From contig NZ_JBEBOY010000009.1 in NCBI RefSeq assembly GCF_040396155.1, positions 54,579 to 118,578 on the forward strand: a DNA stretch of 64,000 bases, read 5' to 3'. This DNA comes from Tissierella praeacuta_A (GTDB taxonomy: Bacteria; Bacillota; Clostridia; Tissierellales; Tissierellaceae). Positions 53,055 to 61,962 of this stretch are shown one piece after another; position 1 is the first letter of the stretch, and the number at the start of each line of letters is the position of its first letter. The notes under the pieces were generated by a model, which was not told where the DNA came from, did not search any database, and was given only the letters and a program-made list of their open reading frames with translations. The translations under genes and the position numbers were made by a program.

Positions 53055-53079
53055 AATACCTTGAAAAAATCAAGGTATT
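53055..53079 (-). promoter_or_regulatory. Hairpin covering the ubiB-like ribosome site
   Basis: Minus strand AATACCTTG-ATTTTTT-CAAGGTATT forms a perfect 9-bp stem; the AAGG in the 3' arm is the only ribosome site for the downstream ATG. It is followed by TTTTC and could act as a partial terminator. Confidence 0.5.
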
Positions 53080-53092
53080 CATTCCCCCCAAA

Positions 53093-53380
53093 CTAACGGT
53101 TTTTTTCTAAATCGCTAATTCTTGATTCTAAATTAGCTATATCTTCTTTAGTAGCTAGATTTAGTTCTTTTAATATTTCCTTTAAGTCTGATTTATTATT
53201 TGCAGTAGTAGTTTCTTTATTATTCATAACTCTTTTTAATTCTTCATTTAATTCTTTACCTTGATCCATGGTGATTTTTCCTTTTTCCACCATGTTTCCT
53301 ACTATTTCATTAGCTTTTTCATATGTTACAGCTAATGTACCAATACCAGCTAAAAAAACTTTCTTTAACATATCTTCCAT
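53093..53380 (-). CDS. Phasin-like small protein
   Basis: A 95-residue amphipathic helical protein (MLKKVFLAGIGTLAVTYEKANEIVGN ... TKEDIANLESRISDLEKN) with an N-terminal hydrophobic helix and a C-terminal coiled coil. It resembles the phasin/PHA-granule-associated family seen next to UbiB-like genes. ATG 53380 follows AGGAGGG. The pair with ubiB may mark a lipid-surface role. Function is inferred only. Confidence 0.65.
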   Translation of the reverse strand: MEDMLKKVFLAGIGTLAVTYEKANEIVGNMVEKGKITMDQGKELNEELKRVMNNKETTTANNKSDLKEILKELNLATKEDIANLESRISDLEKNR

Positions 53381-53435
53381 AGTAATCCCTCCTACTATCA
53401 AACAATATACCCATGTTTATATAAAATATTCAGAT

Positions 53436-53882
53436 TTATGTCATAATATCCAAAAGTATTCCTTGAATATCATTTAATCTTTTTAATATATTAATTCTTT
53501 TATTTTCTAAATCTAAAAACTCCTGAGTTAGTTCATCTAACTCTTGGTCTACTTTTTTTACCAATGAATAAACTCTATGGCGTCCTCGTCTATCAAGGGA
53601 GTTTTCTTTGAAAAACACATGGGAATTATTTACAGTTACGTTTAAGAATTCCCTAACTAATTTTTTATATTGAATTAAATCATCTATAAATAATTTATTA
53701 GATAATTTATCAGATTGAGTTTCGATTTTATCATATAAAGATTTTAATTCAGTTCTAATTTGATCTTGCTCTAATTCATTTAATTTTAATTTAAAAGTAT
53801 CCTTTATAGTCTTTCTATCTACAGCTCGTGAAATTTCAATAGGTGAAATACTATCCATGCCAAGTTTATTGATTTTATTCAC
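53436..53882 (-). CDS. YaaR-family (DUF327) protein
   Basis: A 148-residue helical protein. The DUF327 block appears as YKKLVREFLNVTVNNSHVF, then DRRGRHRVYSLVKKVDQELDELTQEFL, and the C-terminal RLNDIQGILLDI. I chose GTG 53882, 6 bases after AGGGGGTGAC; a longer form from 53906 overlaps this site. In many Firmicutes the gene lies near dnaX-recR, which is also near here. Function unknown. Confidence 0.85.
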   Translation of the reverse strand: MNKINKLGMDSISPIEISRAVDRKTIKDTFKLKLNELEQDQIRTELKSLYDKIETQSDKLSNKLFIDDLIQYKKLVREFLNVTVNNSHVFFKENSLDRRGRHRVYSLVKKVDQELDELTQEFLDLENKRINILKRLNDIQGILLDIMT

Positions 53883-54122
53883 AATGTCACCCCCTATATC
53901 ATTCATTATATAATATCGGCAGAAATATTAAAATGGATAATAAGTCCCTCAAGAAAATTGAATAAATTGACGATAGATAAAGTGAGAATATTGATTATAG
54001 TCAATGAAAAATAAAATTTGACTATAGATAATAGGAAATACTAATGCCTATTTTATATATCTTAGATATATTTATTATCTTTGATAAAATTAAGGAACCA
54101 GTATTTATGAAAGGAAAATTCA

Positions 54123-56468
54123 ATGGAAATTTTGAAAATAAATAATAAAGAAAATTTAATAAATAGCTATGGAATAACCCCTACTCTCCCTTATGATGTG
54201 GAAGGAGTACTTGTGGAGAAAAATGGCAAGGATATAAAGATTGAAAAAACCATAGATAATAAAACAGTAGAATATTCTCTGAGATTAAGAGAGGAAATAC
54301 AAGCAAATTTAGGAGACAATATAATAGTTGAGAAAGAAGACATAGTTTCTGCTAAATTAGAAGAGAAAGAAGAAGTAGAAAAAGAAGAAGAGGATGTAAG
54401 GAAAGTAGCAGATATAATAAGCGAACTGGGATTGGAATATACAGAAGAGAATATTAGAATGGTAGAGTTTTTAATTAATAGTGGTATACCAATTTCAAAG
54501 GGAAATGTAGCTTCCTATATAAAATCAAGAGAATATCTAAATAAAATAATTGAAGGTATAGATACTAATTCTTTTGTGAAGCTTGTAGATAGAGGAGTAG
54601 ATTTAGAAGGAGATAACCTTCAAAAAATAGCTCAAGCATTGGAAGATATAAACAATGAAAAAATTCCTTTTTCTTTGAGAAGATTTCTAAAACTTGAAAG
54701 AGATCTTACTTATAAAGAAGCCGAAGAAATATCAAAAGAAATTTATGGTCAGAAGATGGGAAAGGATGTATACGATACAATAATAGCTTTACATAAAGAA
54801 AAATTGCCTATTACAAGGGAAAATATAGATAAGACCATAGAAGTAATATCCAAACTTCATAATTTAAAAGAGTTGAAAGATGATGTTTATATCAAGGTAT
54901 TAAATGAGGAAATATCATTCAATATAGATAATTTATATAAATTAAATAACTATTATACTATAAACTCCATAGAAAATAATATGGAAGCTAAAAGCTTTGA
55001 AGGCTTTACTATAGAGAAAGAAACAACTATAGATGGCTTAAAAGAAATATTAAATAACTTAAACTTAGATGATAATATGGAAAACATCAATATCTTAAGG
55101 GAATTTATAGTAAATGATATGGTAATGGACGAAGAAAAACATAGTAAAATAATTGCTATGAAAGAAGCTGTAAGAGAATTAATAGATTTATTAGGACATG
55201 AAGAAGTAGCAAAACTAAATAAGAAGGAAATAAATCCATTAGAGGAACCTATAAATCAATTGGTAGAGGAATTAAAGAAAGAAAAAGATATTAAAAAAAT
55301 AGACAAGCCTTTAAATGAAGATGAAATTCAAGAGATAAAAGAGAATCTAGAAATTTTAGGAAAAATTAAAGATAAAGATCTCCTAATGTTAATAAAAAAT
55401 GGAGAAGATTTCACATTAAAGGCTATAAAGGAAATTGTAGATACAAATATAGATAAAGAGCTAAGTCTTGAGCATAAGACCTTGGATAAAACCATTTATA
55501 TATCTAATATATTAAACAAATTAGATGAAAACATAAGTACAAATACAATATCTCTTGCACTTAATAGAGATAAAGATATAACCCTAAATAACCTATATAT
55601 GGCTGGAAAGGAAATAACTACAGGTGAAGAAAGTTCTGAGCCAGTCGATAGAGTGAATGAGGGGCTAATATTTGAAGAATATCTTAGGGCAAGAAATAAT
55701 TTAACAATTAATATGGTAAAAGAAAGTATAAAAGATGGTCATACTTTGGAAAATATGCCGCTTAATGAATTAAATAGTTATATAGAAAAGAAAATAAATA
55801 GGTATAAAGAAAACCAAAGAATGACTAAGGAAATAAAAGATATCAAGGGAAATCAGGAGAGAATATTACCAATTATAATTAGAAACCAACTTCCTATGAC
55901 TTTGAAAGAAATTAAAGATATAAATTCTTTCTTAAATGGGGAAAAGGGGTTAGCTAATACACTAAAGGATATGATAGAACCCAATAACCCACGATATACT
56001 GAGAAGTTTAAAGAAGGCATAAAGTTACTTCAAGAGAAAATCTCCACATCTATTAAAGAGGGAGATGCTAATTTTAAAGATAATTATAAGGAGCTGATAA
56101 ATTCCCTAAATAGTTCCAATGATTCCTTTGATACTAATAAAAGGGAAAAGTCAAAAGAGGATGAATATATAAAGATACAATCTAAAATATCTAAGAAGGA
56201 TATTATATTTCAGTTACCTGTACAAATCGATAATGAATATAGAAGTTTAAATATTATAGTGCCTGATATGGAAAAAGGTATCGATAAAAATAATATGAAG
56301 TTCTTTATAAGCCTAGAAACAGATAATATAGGAACAGTGGATATTGAAATTAATGTAAAAGGAAAAGAAGTCCAAATCAATATAGATGAGGAAAAAAATA
56401 CTCTAAAAACCAATTTAAGTTTACTTGACAAAGGTCTTAAAAGTCTTGGATATGCTTTGGTCTATTAG
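54123..56468 (+). CDS. DUF6240-like large protein near flagellin
   Basis: A 781-residue, very acidic and Lys-rich protein with repeated helical units of the pattern I-x-x-L-N-L-x-x-x-x-E-N-I (e.g. LGLEYTEENIRMVEFLINSG). There is no signal or membrane helix. The C-terminal 90 residues (IIFQLPVQIDNEYRSLNII ... GTVDIEINVKGKEVQINI) recall the FliK C-terminus, which sets hook length. Clostridia often have DUF6240 genes beside flagellar genes, and flagellin and FliS follow here. So a flagellar role is likely but not shown. Ribosome site AAAGGAAA. Confidence 0.65.
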   Translation: MEILKINNKENLINSYGITPTLPYDVEGVLVEKNGKDIKIEKTIDNKTVEYSLRLREEIQANLGDNIIVEKEDIVSAKLEEKEEVEKEEEDVRKVADIISELGLEYTEENIRMVEFLINSGIPISKGNVASYIKSREYLNKIIEGIDTNSFVKLVDRGVDLEGDNLQKIAQALEDINNEKIPFSLRRFLKLERDLTYKEAEEISKEIYGQKMGKDVYDTIIALHKEKLPITRENIDKTIEVISKLHNLKELKDDVYIKVLNEEISFNIDNLYKLNNYYTINSIENNMEAKSFEGFTIEKETTIDGLKEILNNLNLDDNMENINILREFIVNDMVMDEEKHSKIIAMKEAVRELIDLLGHEEVAKLNKKEINPLEEPINQLVEELKKEKDIKKIDKPLNEDEIQEIKENLEILGKIKDKDLLMLIKNGEDFTLKAIKEIVDTNIDKELSLEHKTLDKTIYISNILNKLDENISTNTISLALNRDKDITLNNLYMAGKEITTGEESSEPVDRVNEGLIFEEYLRARNNLTINMVKESIKDGHTLENMPLNELNSYIEKKINRYKENQRMTKEIKDIKGNQERILPIIIRNQLPMTLKEIKDINSFLNGEKGLANTLKDMIEPNNPRYTEKFKEGIKLLQEKISTSIKEGDANFKDNYKELINSLNSSNDSFDTNKREKSKEDEYIKIQSKISKKDIIFQLPVQIDNEYRSLNIIVPDMEKGIDKNNMKFFISLETDNIGTVDIEINVKGKEVQINIDEEKNTLKTNLSLLDKGLKSLGYALVY

Positions 56469-56476
56469 GTGATGTG

Positions 56477-56680
56477 ATGAAAAGACTGATATCACGAAAG
56501 AGTATTGAAAAGGCATATAAGACAGATACATTAGTTCAAGATATAGAGTTAAATCTAGAATCCACAGAAGAAAAAATTGATAAATTGCCTAAGGAAATGT
56601 TTCAAATATTAGGAGAGGTAATATCATTTATAGAAAATACAAATAAATTTGAGGGGGATAAAAACCATGAGAATAAATAA
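56477..56680 (+). CDS. Small protein upstream of flagellin
   Basis: A 67-residue helical, acidic protein (KSIEKAYKTDTLVQDIELNLESTEEK), unknown family. ATG 56477 has AGGTG 6 bases before it. It overlaps the flagellin start by 14 bases, so it is part of that unit. Confidence 0.6.
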   Translation: MKRLISRKSIEKAYKTDTLVQDIELNLESTEEKIDKLPKEMFQILGEVISFIENTNKFEGDKNHENK

Positions 56681-57545
56681 TAATATACCAGCGTTAAATA
56701 CACACAGATTATTAAATGTTAATACTGAAGGTCTGCAAAAATCATTGGAAAGACTTTCTTCAGGAAAAAGAATTAATAGAGCATCGGATGATGCAGCTGG
56801 ACTTGCTATATCACAAAAAATGGAAGCACAGGTAAGAGGACTAAGACAAGCCTCAAGAAACTCTCTAGATGGAGTATCTTTGATTCAAACGGCAGAAGGT
56901 GCTTTAAATGAAGTCCATGAAATGCTTCAAAGAATGAGAGAGCTTAGTGTACAAGGTGCTAATGGAGTGTATGAAGAAGAAGACCTAGGAGCTATAGCTA
57001 ATGAGATGAGAGAATTGACTGAACAAATTAATATGATAGGAAGAGATACAGAGTTTAATGGTATAAAATTATTAGATGGTTCAAATACATCAGGATTAAG
57101 ACTTCAAATAGGTGCTAATAAGGAACAATTCATTAATGTAGAGATGAAAGATATTAATGTTAAAGTTGGAAGTGGTTCTGGAGAGTTAAATATTGAAACT
57201 GGCATTATTAAAAAAGATGGCAGTGGAGGGTTTACTGTTGTATCAGGAGGAGTAAAGTCATCTGAATTTGAATCAGCCATAACTGTGTATAATAATGCTA
57301 TAGAAAAAGTATCTTCTATACGTTCCAAGTTAGGTGCAATCCAAAATAGACTTGAGCATACTATAAAGAATGTGGATAATACAGCGGAAAACTTAACAGC
57401 AGCTAAATCTAGAATTGAGGATTTAGATATGGCGAAGGAAATGAGCGAGTTTACAAAACTTAATATATTACAACAAGCAGGTACATCAATGCTAAGTCAA
57501 GCAAATCAACTGCCACAAACGGTGCTCCAACTACTACAAAGATAG
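56667..57545 (+). CDS. hag: Flagellin
   Basis: A 292-residue flagellin with conserved D0/D1 ends: MRINNNIPALNTHRLLN and LERLSSGKRINRASDDAAGLAISQKM at the N-terminus, and NLTAAKSRIEDLDMAKEM ... QANQLPQTVLQLLQR at the C-terminus. The middle (about residues 165-205) is very short and Gly/Ser-rich, giving a minimal D2/D3-less flagellin. ATG 56667 follows GAGGGGG. FliS follows, as usual. Confidence 0.96.
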   Translation: MRINNNIPALNTHRLLNVNTEGLQKSLERLSSGKRINRASDDAAGLAISQKMEAQVRGLRQASRNSLDGVSLIQTAEGALNEVHEMLQRMRELSVQGANGVYEEEDLGAIANEMRELTEQINMIGRDTEFNGIKLLDGSNTSGLRLQIGANKEQFINVEMKDINVKVGSGSGELNIETGIIKKDGSGGFTVVSGGVKSSEFESAITVYNNAIEKVSSIRSKLGAIQNRLEHTIKNVDNTAENLTAAKSRIEDLDMAKEMSEFTKLNILQQAGTSMLSQANQLPQTVLQLLQR

Positions 57546-57558
57546 GAGTGACATATAA

Positions 57559-57996
57559 ATGGAAACTATTACTCTAGAAAAAAGGGTAATGTCAACAAAT
57601 GATTGGGGATTAGTAGCAATGCTCCATGAAGGACTGATGGAAAGATTAAATGAGTCATTAAAAGCCATAGAAGAAAAAGATTATGATAAATTGAGCATAC
57701 TTATCAACAATTCCCGAGATATATTAACGGAATTGTTAGTAACATTTAGAGAAAAGGATGAGTTATCCACAAACCTTAGATCTCTTTATCTATATACTAA
57801 TAAGTTAATAACAGAAGGAGATATAAAGAAAGATATTATTTTTTTTGAAAATGCTGTAGATGTAATAAAGCCAATATATATAGGTTTCAAGGGCTTAGAA
57901 TCAAAAGAAGAACCTAATATAGTATCAGGACTTACTTATGGCAAAGGAAATCTTGAAGATTATAGCACAAAGTCAGGGAAAATTTTCCAAGGTTAG
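57559..57996 (+). CDS. fliS: Flagellin chaperone FliS-like
   Basis: A 145-residue four-helix protein with WGLVAMLHEGLMERLNESLKAI, then ILTELLVTFREKDELSTNLRSLYLYTNKLI, the FliS pattern. A C-terminal tail of about 25 residues is unusual. It should bind the flagellin C-terminus and stop early polymerisation. It starts 13 bases after flagellin. Confidence 0.85.
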   Translation: METITLEKRVMSTNDWGLVAMLHEGLMERLNESLKAIEEKDYDKLSILINNSRDILTELLVTFREKDELSTNLRSLYLYTNKLITEGDIKKDIIFFENAVDVIKPIYIGFKGLESKEEPNIVSGLTYGKGNLEDYSTKSGKIFQG

Positions 57997-58010
57997 ATAA
58001 TAAATATAAT

Positions 58011-58067
58011 GGGCTGATTCTATGAATCAGCCCACAAAAAAATCTGTGGTATATATACCACAGATTT
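58011..58067. terminator. Two tandem hairpins between fliS and the SRP RNA gene
   Basis: GGGCTGATTC / GAATCAGCCC (58011-58033) and ATCTGTGGT / ACCACAGAT (58041-58064). The second has T runs on both strands and should end both fliS and the SRP RNA transcript. Confidence 0.8.
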
Positions 58068-58078
58068 TACTTTATGTA

Positions 58079-58347
58079 ACCGTGCACCCAGTTTTGGCAG
58101 TCCTATTCCAAGCGTTACCCAAACAGTTAACTCAGACCAGGCTTCCCTACGGCACACGAAAAGATTCACTTACCGCTGCTTCCTTCCGGATCTGACGGGG
58201 TTCATGAGTTTCCGTTGCGTAGGACCCAATCGTCACTGCCACTTATTCGGGGCAGACCTCACAATAGAGATGTCTAGACTGGGAATTCAATCCTGCTATA
58301 GCGGATTGCAGGTTATAGGGCACCGCTACCTCCCCATCTAGCACGGT
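58079..58347 (-). ncRNA. ffs: Signal recognition particle RNA, long Firmicute type
   Basis: The minus strand carries the Alu-domain start CGTGCTAGATGGGGAGGTAG and CGGTGCCCTATAACC. The conserved S-domain helix-8 loop is GTCAGATCCGGAAGGAAGCA with the GGAA tetraloop. The length of about 269 nt matches the 6S-type SRP RNA of Bacillus and clostridia with both Alu and S domains. Ends are approximate by a few bases. Confidence 0.94.
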
Positions 58348-58359
58348 AAAAATTTCTAA

Positions 58360-58450
58360 TGGCGGAGAGAGAGGGATTCGAACCCTCGAGACGCTTTCAC
58401 GTCTACCCGCTTTCCAGGCGAGCGCCTTCGACCAACTCAACCATCTCTCC
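58360..58450 (-). tRNA. tRNA-Ser (anticodon GGA)
   Basis: A 91-nt class II tRNA: acceptor GGAGAGA / TCTCTCC, anticodon loop CTGGAAA with GGA, a long variable arm GTAGACGTGAAAGCGTCTC, T-arm GGTTCGAATCC and an encoded CCA. Reads UCC and UCU. It lies 12 bases before the SRP RNA and is probably co-transcribed. Confidence 0.96.
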
Positions 58451-58592
58451 ATAGTTTATTGTCTCACAGGATTATATTATAACTAAAATATAGGTATATG
58501 TCAACATCTAAAAACAAAGAGTGGATAAAATAGGTGTAATCTTAGGCACAATCTGATATAATATAATATATTATAAAAATGTAGGTGAAAAT

Positions 58593-60242
58593 ATGTATCA
58601 AGCCTTGTATAGACAATATAGACCAAAGACTTTTGATGAAGTCCTAGGTCAAAAACATATAACAATTACGTTAAAGAACCAAATACAGAAAGAGAATATT
58701 GGTCATGCATATTTATTTTCAGGTACTAGGGGAACGGGAAAGACCTCTACAGCAAAAATATTTTCTAGAGCTGTTAATTGTTTAAATCCAAAGGATGGTA
58801 ATCCGTGTAACGAATGTGAAATCTGTAAGGGAATATTGGATGAGAGTATCATGGATGTTATAGAAATGGATGCAGCTAGTAATAATGGTGTAGATGATAT
58901 TCGAGATTTAAGGGAAAAGGTAGTATATCCTCCATCTAGAGCAAAATATAAAGTATATATAGTGGATGAGGTACATATGCTATCCAAAGCTGCATTTAAT
59001 GCATTATTGAAAACACTTGAAGAGCCTCCTAAACATTTGATATTTATCTTAGCAACTACAGAGCCAGAAAAATTGCCACAGACAATTTTATCCAGATGTC
59101 AAAGATTTGATTTTAAAAGGGTCACTGTAAAAGACATAATTGAAAATATGAGAAGTATATGTAATAAAGTCGATATAAATGTAGAGGATAAAGTATTAGA
59201 TTTAATAGCAAGAAATTCCGATGGAGCCATGAGAGATGCTTTAAGTTTATTAGACCAATGTATATCCTTTGGAAGTGGAGAGATTACTTATTCAGATGCT
59301 ATTAATATTTTAGGAATGGTAAACTTTGATGTTGTATTAAATATTACTAAGGATATAATAGATAAAAATCTAGAAGATGTGCTGCAATCTATAGATGAAG
59401 TTATTCAGAATGGTAAGGATATTCATCAGTTTATTAAAGATCTAATAAGTCATTTTAGAAATCTAATGATAATCAAAACATCAAAGGATCCTATTGGATT
59501 AATGGATATGGATGAAGAGTCCTTAAGAAAATATTCAAATCAAAGCAAAGATATTAGTATAGATTTTATACTTAAGAGTTTAGATATACTTACAATAGCA
59601 GATGAAAAAGCTAAATGGTCAACTCAGCCAAGGATAATTCTTGAAATCGCAGTTATACAGCTAATAAGAATAGAAGATGAACTTTCATTGGCAGAGAGGG
59701 TAGAAAGACTTGAGAAGGGTATAATACCAAAAAGAACTCTAAAGGAAGAACCATTAAGACATGAAAATAAGACTCTTGAGAATAAGGTTATTGAAACCAA
59801 TAAAGAACCAATACAAGTAGAAAAACAACCAATAGAGAAACCAGAAGAAGTACAAATGCAAGAAGATTTTGTAGATGATGGTAAGGAACTAGAATTTACA
59901 ACAATAGTTAATGAGTGGAAAAATGTGCTTCAAGCAATAAAATCCATAAAAGTTAATGTATTTGCGCTTCTTATGGAAGGAGAACCTATTAGCTATTCGG
60001 GTGGTGAGCTTACAATAGGATATGGAGATAATTTTGGAATTCATAGAGCAGCAATTAGCACGCCGACAAATGCGGAAGTTGTAAACCAAGGGGTTTCAGC
60101 TTATTTCAAGAAAAAAATAGAGGTAAGGTTTGTAATGATAGGTGATAAGCTTATAGACAAAAAAGAGGGAAACAAAAATAAGGAAAAAGCCATAAAAGAG
60201 GTCGTAGACTTCTTTGGAGAAAATATAGTAGAAATAAAATAA
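58593..60242 (+). CDS. dnaX: DNA polymerase III subunit gamma/tau
   Basis: A 549-residue clamp-loader ATPase. It starts YQALYRQYRPKTFDEVLGQ; Walker A is SGTRGTGKTSTAKIF, the zinc Cys are in CLNPKDGNPCNECEICKG, and Walker B with the sensor is in YIVDEVHMLSKAAFNALLKTLEEPP. Residues 365-430 are a Lys/Glu/Pro-rich linker, then the tau C-terminus. First gene of the dnaX-ybaB-recR group. Confidence 0.96.
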   Translation: MYQALYRQYRPKTFDEVLGQKHITITLKNQIQKENIGHAYLFSGTRGTGKTSTAKIFSRAVNCLNPKDGNPCNECEICKGILDESIMDVIEMDAASNNGVDDIRDLREKVVYPPSRAKYKVYIVDEVHMLSKAAFNALLKTLEEPPKHLIFILATTEPEKLPQTILSRCQRFDFKRVTVKDIIENMRSICNKVDINVEDKVLDLIARNSDGAMRDALSLLDQCISFGSGEITYSDAINILGMVNFDVVLNITKDIIDKNLEDVLQSIDEVIQNGKDIHQFIKDLISHFRNLMIIKTSKDPIGLMDMDEESLRKYSNQSKDISIDFILKSLDILTIADEKAKWSTQPRIILEIAVIQLIRIEDELSLAERVERLEKGIIPKRTLKEEPLRHENKTLENKVIETNKEPIQVEKQPIEKPEEVQMQEDFVDDGKELEFTTIVNEWKNVLQAIKSIKVNVFALLMEGEPISYSGGELTIGYGDNFGIHRAAISTPTNAEVVNQGVSAYFKKKIEVRFVMIGDKLIDKKEGNKNKEKAIKEVVDFFGENIVEIK

Positions 60243-60258
60243 GGAAGGAGAATTTAAT

Positions 60259-60597
60259 ATGGCAAAACGTGGATTTCCAGGAATGGGTGGAAATATGGGT
60301 AATATGATGAAGCAAATGCAGAAGATGCAAAAACAAATGGAGGAAATGCAAGCGCAACTTGAAGAAACAGAAGTGGAAGCAAGCTCTGGTGGTGGTGCTG
60401 TTACAGCTAAATCAAATGGAAAGAAAGAAATATTAGCAATTACTATAGATGAAGGAGTAGTAGATCCAGAAGATGTAGAAATGCTACAAGATCTAGTAAT
60501 GACTGCTGTAAATGAAGCCCTTAGAAAGGCTGATGAAATGATGAGCAAAGAGATGGGGAAATTAACTGGAGGAATGAATATTCCAGGATTGTTCTAA
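60259..60597 (+). CDS. YbaB/EbfC-family nucleoid-associated protein
   Basis: A 112-residue DNA-binding protein. A Gly/Met-rich start (GMGGNMGNMMKQMQKMQKQMEEM) is followed by VEASSGGGAVTAKSNGKKEILAITID and VMTAVNEALRKADEMMSKEM. Lies between dnaX and recR as in most bacteria. Confidence 0.95.
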   Translation: MAKRGFPGMGGNMGNMMKQMQKMQKQMEEMQAQLEETEVEASSGGGAVTAKSNGKKEILAITIDEGVVDPEDVEMLQDLVMTAVNEALRKADEMMSKEMGKLTGGMNIPGLF

Positions 60598-60615
60598 TAG
60601 AGAGGAAGTAATATA

Positions 60616-61215
60616 ATGGAGCAGTATGCACTACCAATAGCAAATTTAATAGAGCAGCTATCAAAGTTACCAGGCATTGGTAGGAAAACTGCTCAAAGAC
60701 TTGCGTTTTATATATTAGAAATGGAAGAGTTGGAGGCAGAAAAACTGTCAAAATCCATAACTAATGCAAAGGAAAAGATAAGACTTTGCAGTATATGTTG
60801 TAATCTAACAGATGAAGATCCATGTCATATATGTAGAGATACTACAAGGGATAAATCTATAATCTGTGTATTAGAAGGGGCTAAAGATATAATTGCTATG
60901 GAAAAGTCTAAGGAATATAAGGGGCAATATCATGTACTTCATGGGGTTATATCTCCCATGGATAATATTGGACCAAATGATATAAGAGTAAAAGAACTTT
61001 TAGATAGATTATCTGATGGAGTAGTGAAGGAAATAGTTTTAGCTACCAATCCAACGGTAGAAGGTGAAGCTACAGCCCTATATATATCAAAGCTTATAAA
61101 GCCTTTAGGTATAAAGGTAACAAGAATAGCTCATGGAATCCCAGTAGGTGGAGACCTTGAGTACTTTGACGAGGTAACCTTAGCAAAGGCAATGGATAAT
61201 AGAAGAGAGATATAA
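60616..61215 (+). CDS. recR: Recombination mediator RecR
   Basis: A 199-residue protein: HhH motif KLPGIGRKTAQRLAF, a C4 zinc finger in CSICCNLTDEDPCHIC, Toprim with VLEGAKDIIAMEK and ATNPTVEGEATALYI, and a closing Walker-B-like GIPVGGDLEYFDEVTL. Works with RecF/RecO at gaps. Last of the three-gene group. Confidence 0.96.
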   Translation: MEQYALPIANLIEQLSKLPGIGRKTAQRLAFYILEMEELEAEKLSKSITNAKEKIRLCSICCNLTDEDPCHICRDTTRDKSIICVLEGAKDIIAMEKSKEYKGQYHVLHGVISPMDNIGPNDIRVKELLDRLSDGVVKEIVLATNPTVEGEATALYISKLIKPLGIKVTRIAHGIPVGGDLEYFDEVTLAKAMDNRREI

Positions 61216-61231
61216 TAAAAGCAGGAGAAAT

Positions 61232-61423
61232 TGTCACCTCAAAATAAAGTTCTTCAAAAGCAGGAGAAATCTTAGAGTAAAATCCAAGAAACCTCTTGCT
61301 TTTTCTATTCCCCTTTTCTTTCTTCTTACCCTTTAATCCATTGAAACCACTACAATTCCCTTCCTTTATTCCTTCTCACCTTAATCCTGCCTTTCCCTTG
61401 AAGAACTTTATTTTCAGATTACA
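61232..61423. mobile_element. MITE-like element, copy A
   Basis: A 192-bp element without coding capacity. Its ends start TGTCACCTCAAAATAAAG and continue TTCTTCAA; the other end is the complement of TGTAATCTG plus the same AAAATAAAGTTCTTCAA. The inner left part forms a second hairpin (GCAGGAG against CTCTTGC, around 61259-61299) that ends in TTTTT and may terminate the recR transcript. It lacks a clear target duplication. The same ends occur in copy B. Confidence 0.75.
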
Positions 61424-61570
61424 TAGTTAGAACAGGGAAAAGTAATATTACTTTTTAGGGAGTTAGGGAGATGGAAAGAGGGTTTAAGATGGAGGAATAT
61501 GGTAAAATAATAGTAATGGGATTTAAGATATTGTTTATATTCAAATATGTTTAGAAAGGATGGATTAATA

Positions 61571-61801
61571 TTGAATATTTTTATAAATGAAGAGGTAAAA
61601 AAGAAGTTAAAGGAATATCAGATTAAAGAAGATGAATTTATGAGTGAAGTTATGAAAGAAGTTTTATATGATGAACCAAGCTTGAAACATGAAATTATAT
61701 TGATATTGGAAATTGATGATAAGAGTTATGGAGCCATTGGTAAAAAATATCGTACAAGTATTACCATTACAAATATATATATGAATCCAATTATTGTATA
61801 G
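61571..61801 (+). CDS. Hypothetical small protein
   Basis: A 76-residue protein with MNIFINEEVKKKLKEYQIKEDEF and EIILILEIDDKSYGAIG. No known family seen. TTG 61571 follows AGAAAGGA at 10 bases; ATG 61547 has no site. It stands alone between MITE copy A and the broken gene at 61963. Could be a decayed or orphan small regulator. Confidence 0.45.
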   Translation: MNIFINEEVKKKLKEYQIKEDEFMSEVMKEVLYDEPSLKHEIILILEIDDKSYGAIGKKYRTSITITNIYMNPIIV

Positions 61802-61962
61802 TTTTATGGTTTATTTATTAAGTATATTTAACTTACATCATTACTTTCAATATTATTATACAAAATCACTAACAAATCCTTGCAATATTGGAGATATCAA
61901 ATAGAATATAAGAGGTAATAGAAAATTTGAAATATATGACAAATACAAAGGAGGAAAATCAA

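Noticed and set aside
58243..58452. A 69-codon open frame on the minus strand
   Set aside because: It is the sequence of tRNA-Ser and the 5' part of the SRP RNA read as protein.
60112..60118. A-run in dnaX that might cause programmed frameshifting to gamma
   Set aside because: It lies near the C-terminal end, too late for a gamma product, and no stimulating hairpin or early stop in the other frame is obvious.
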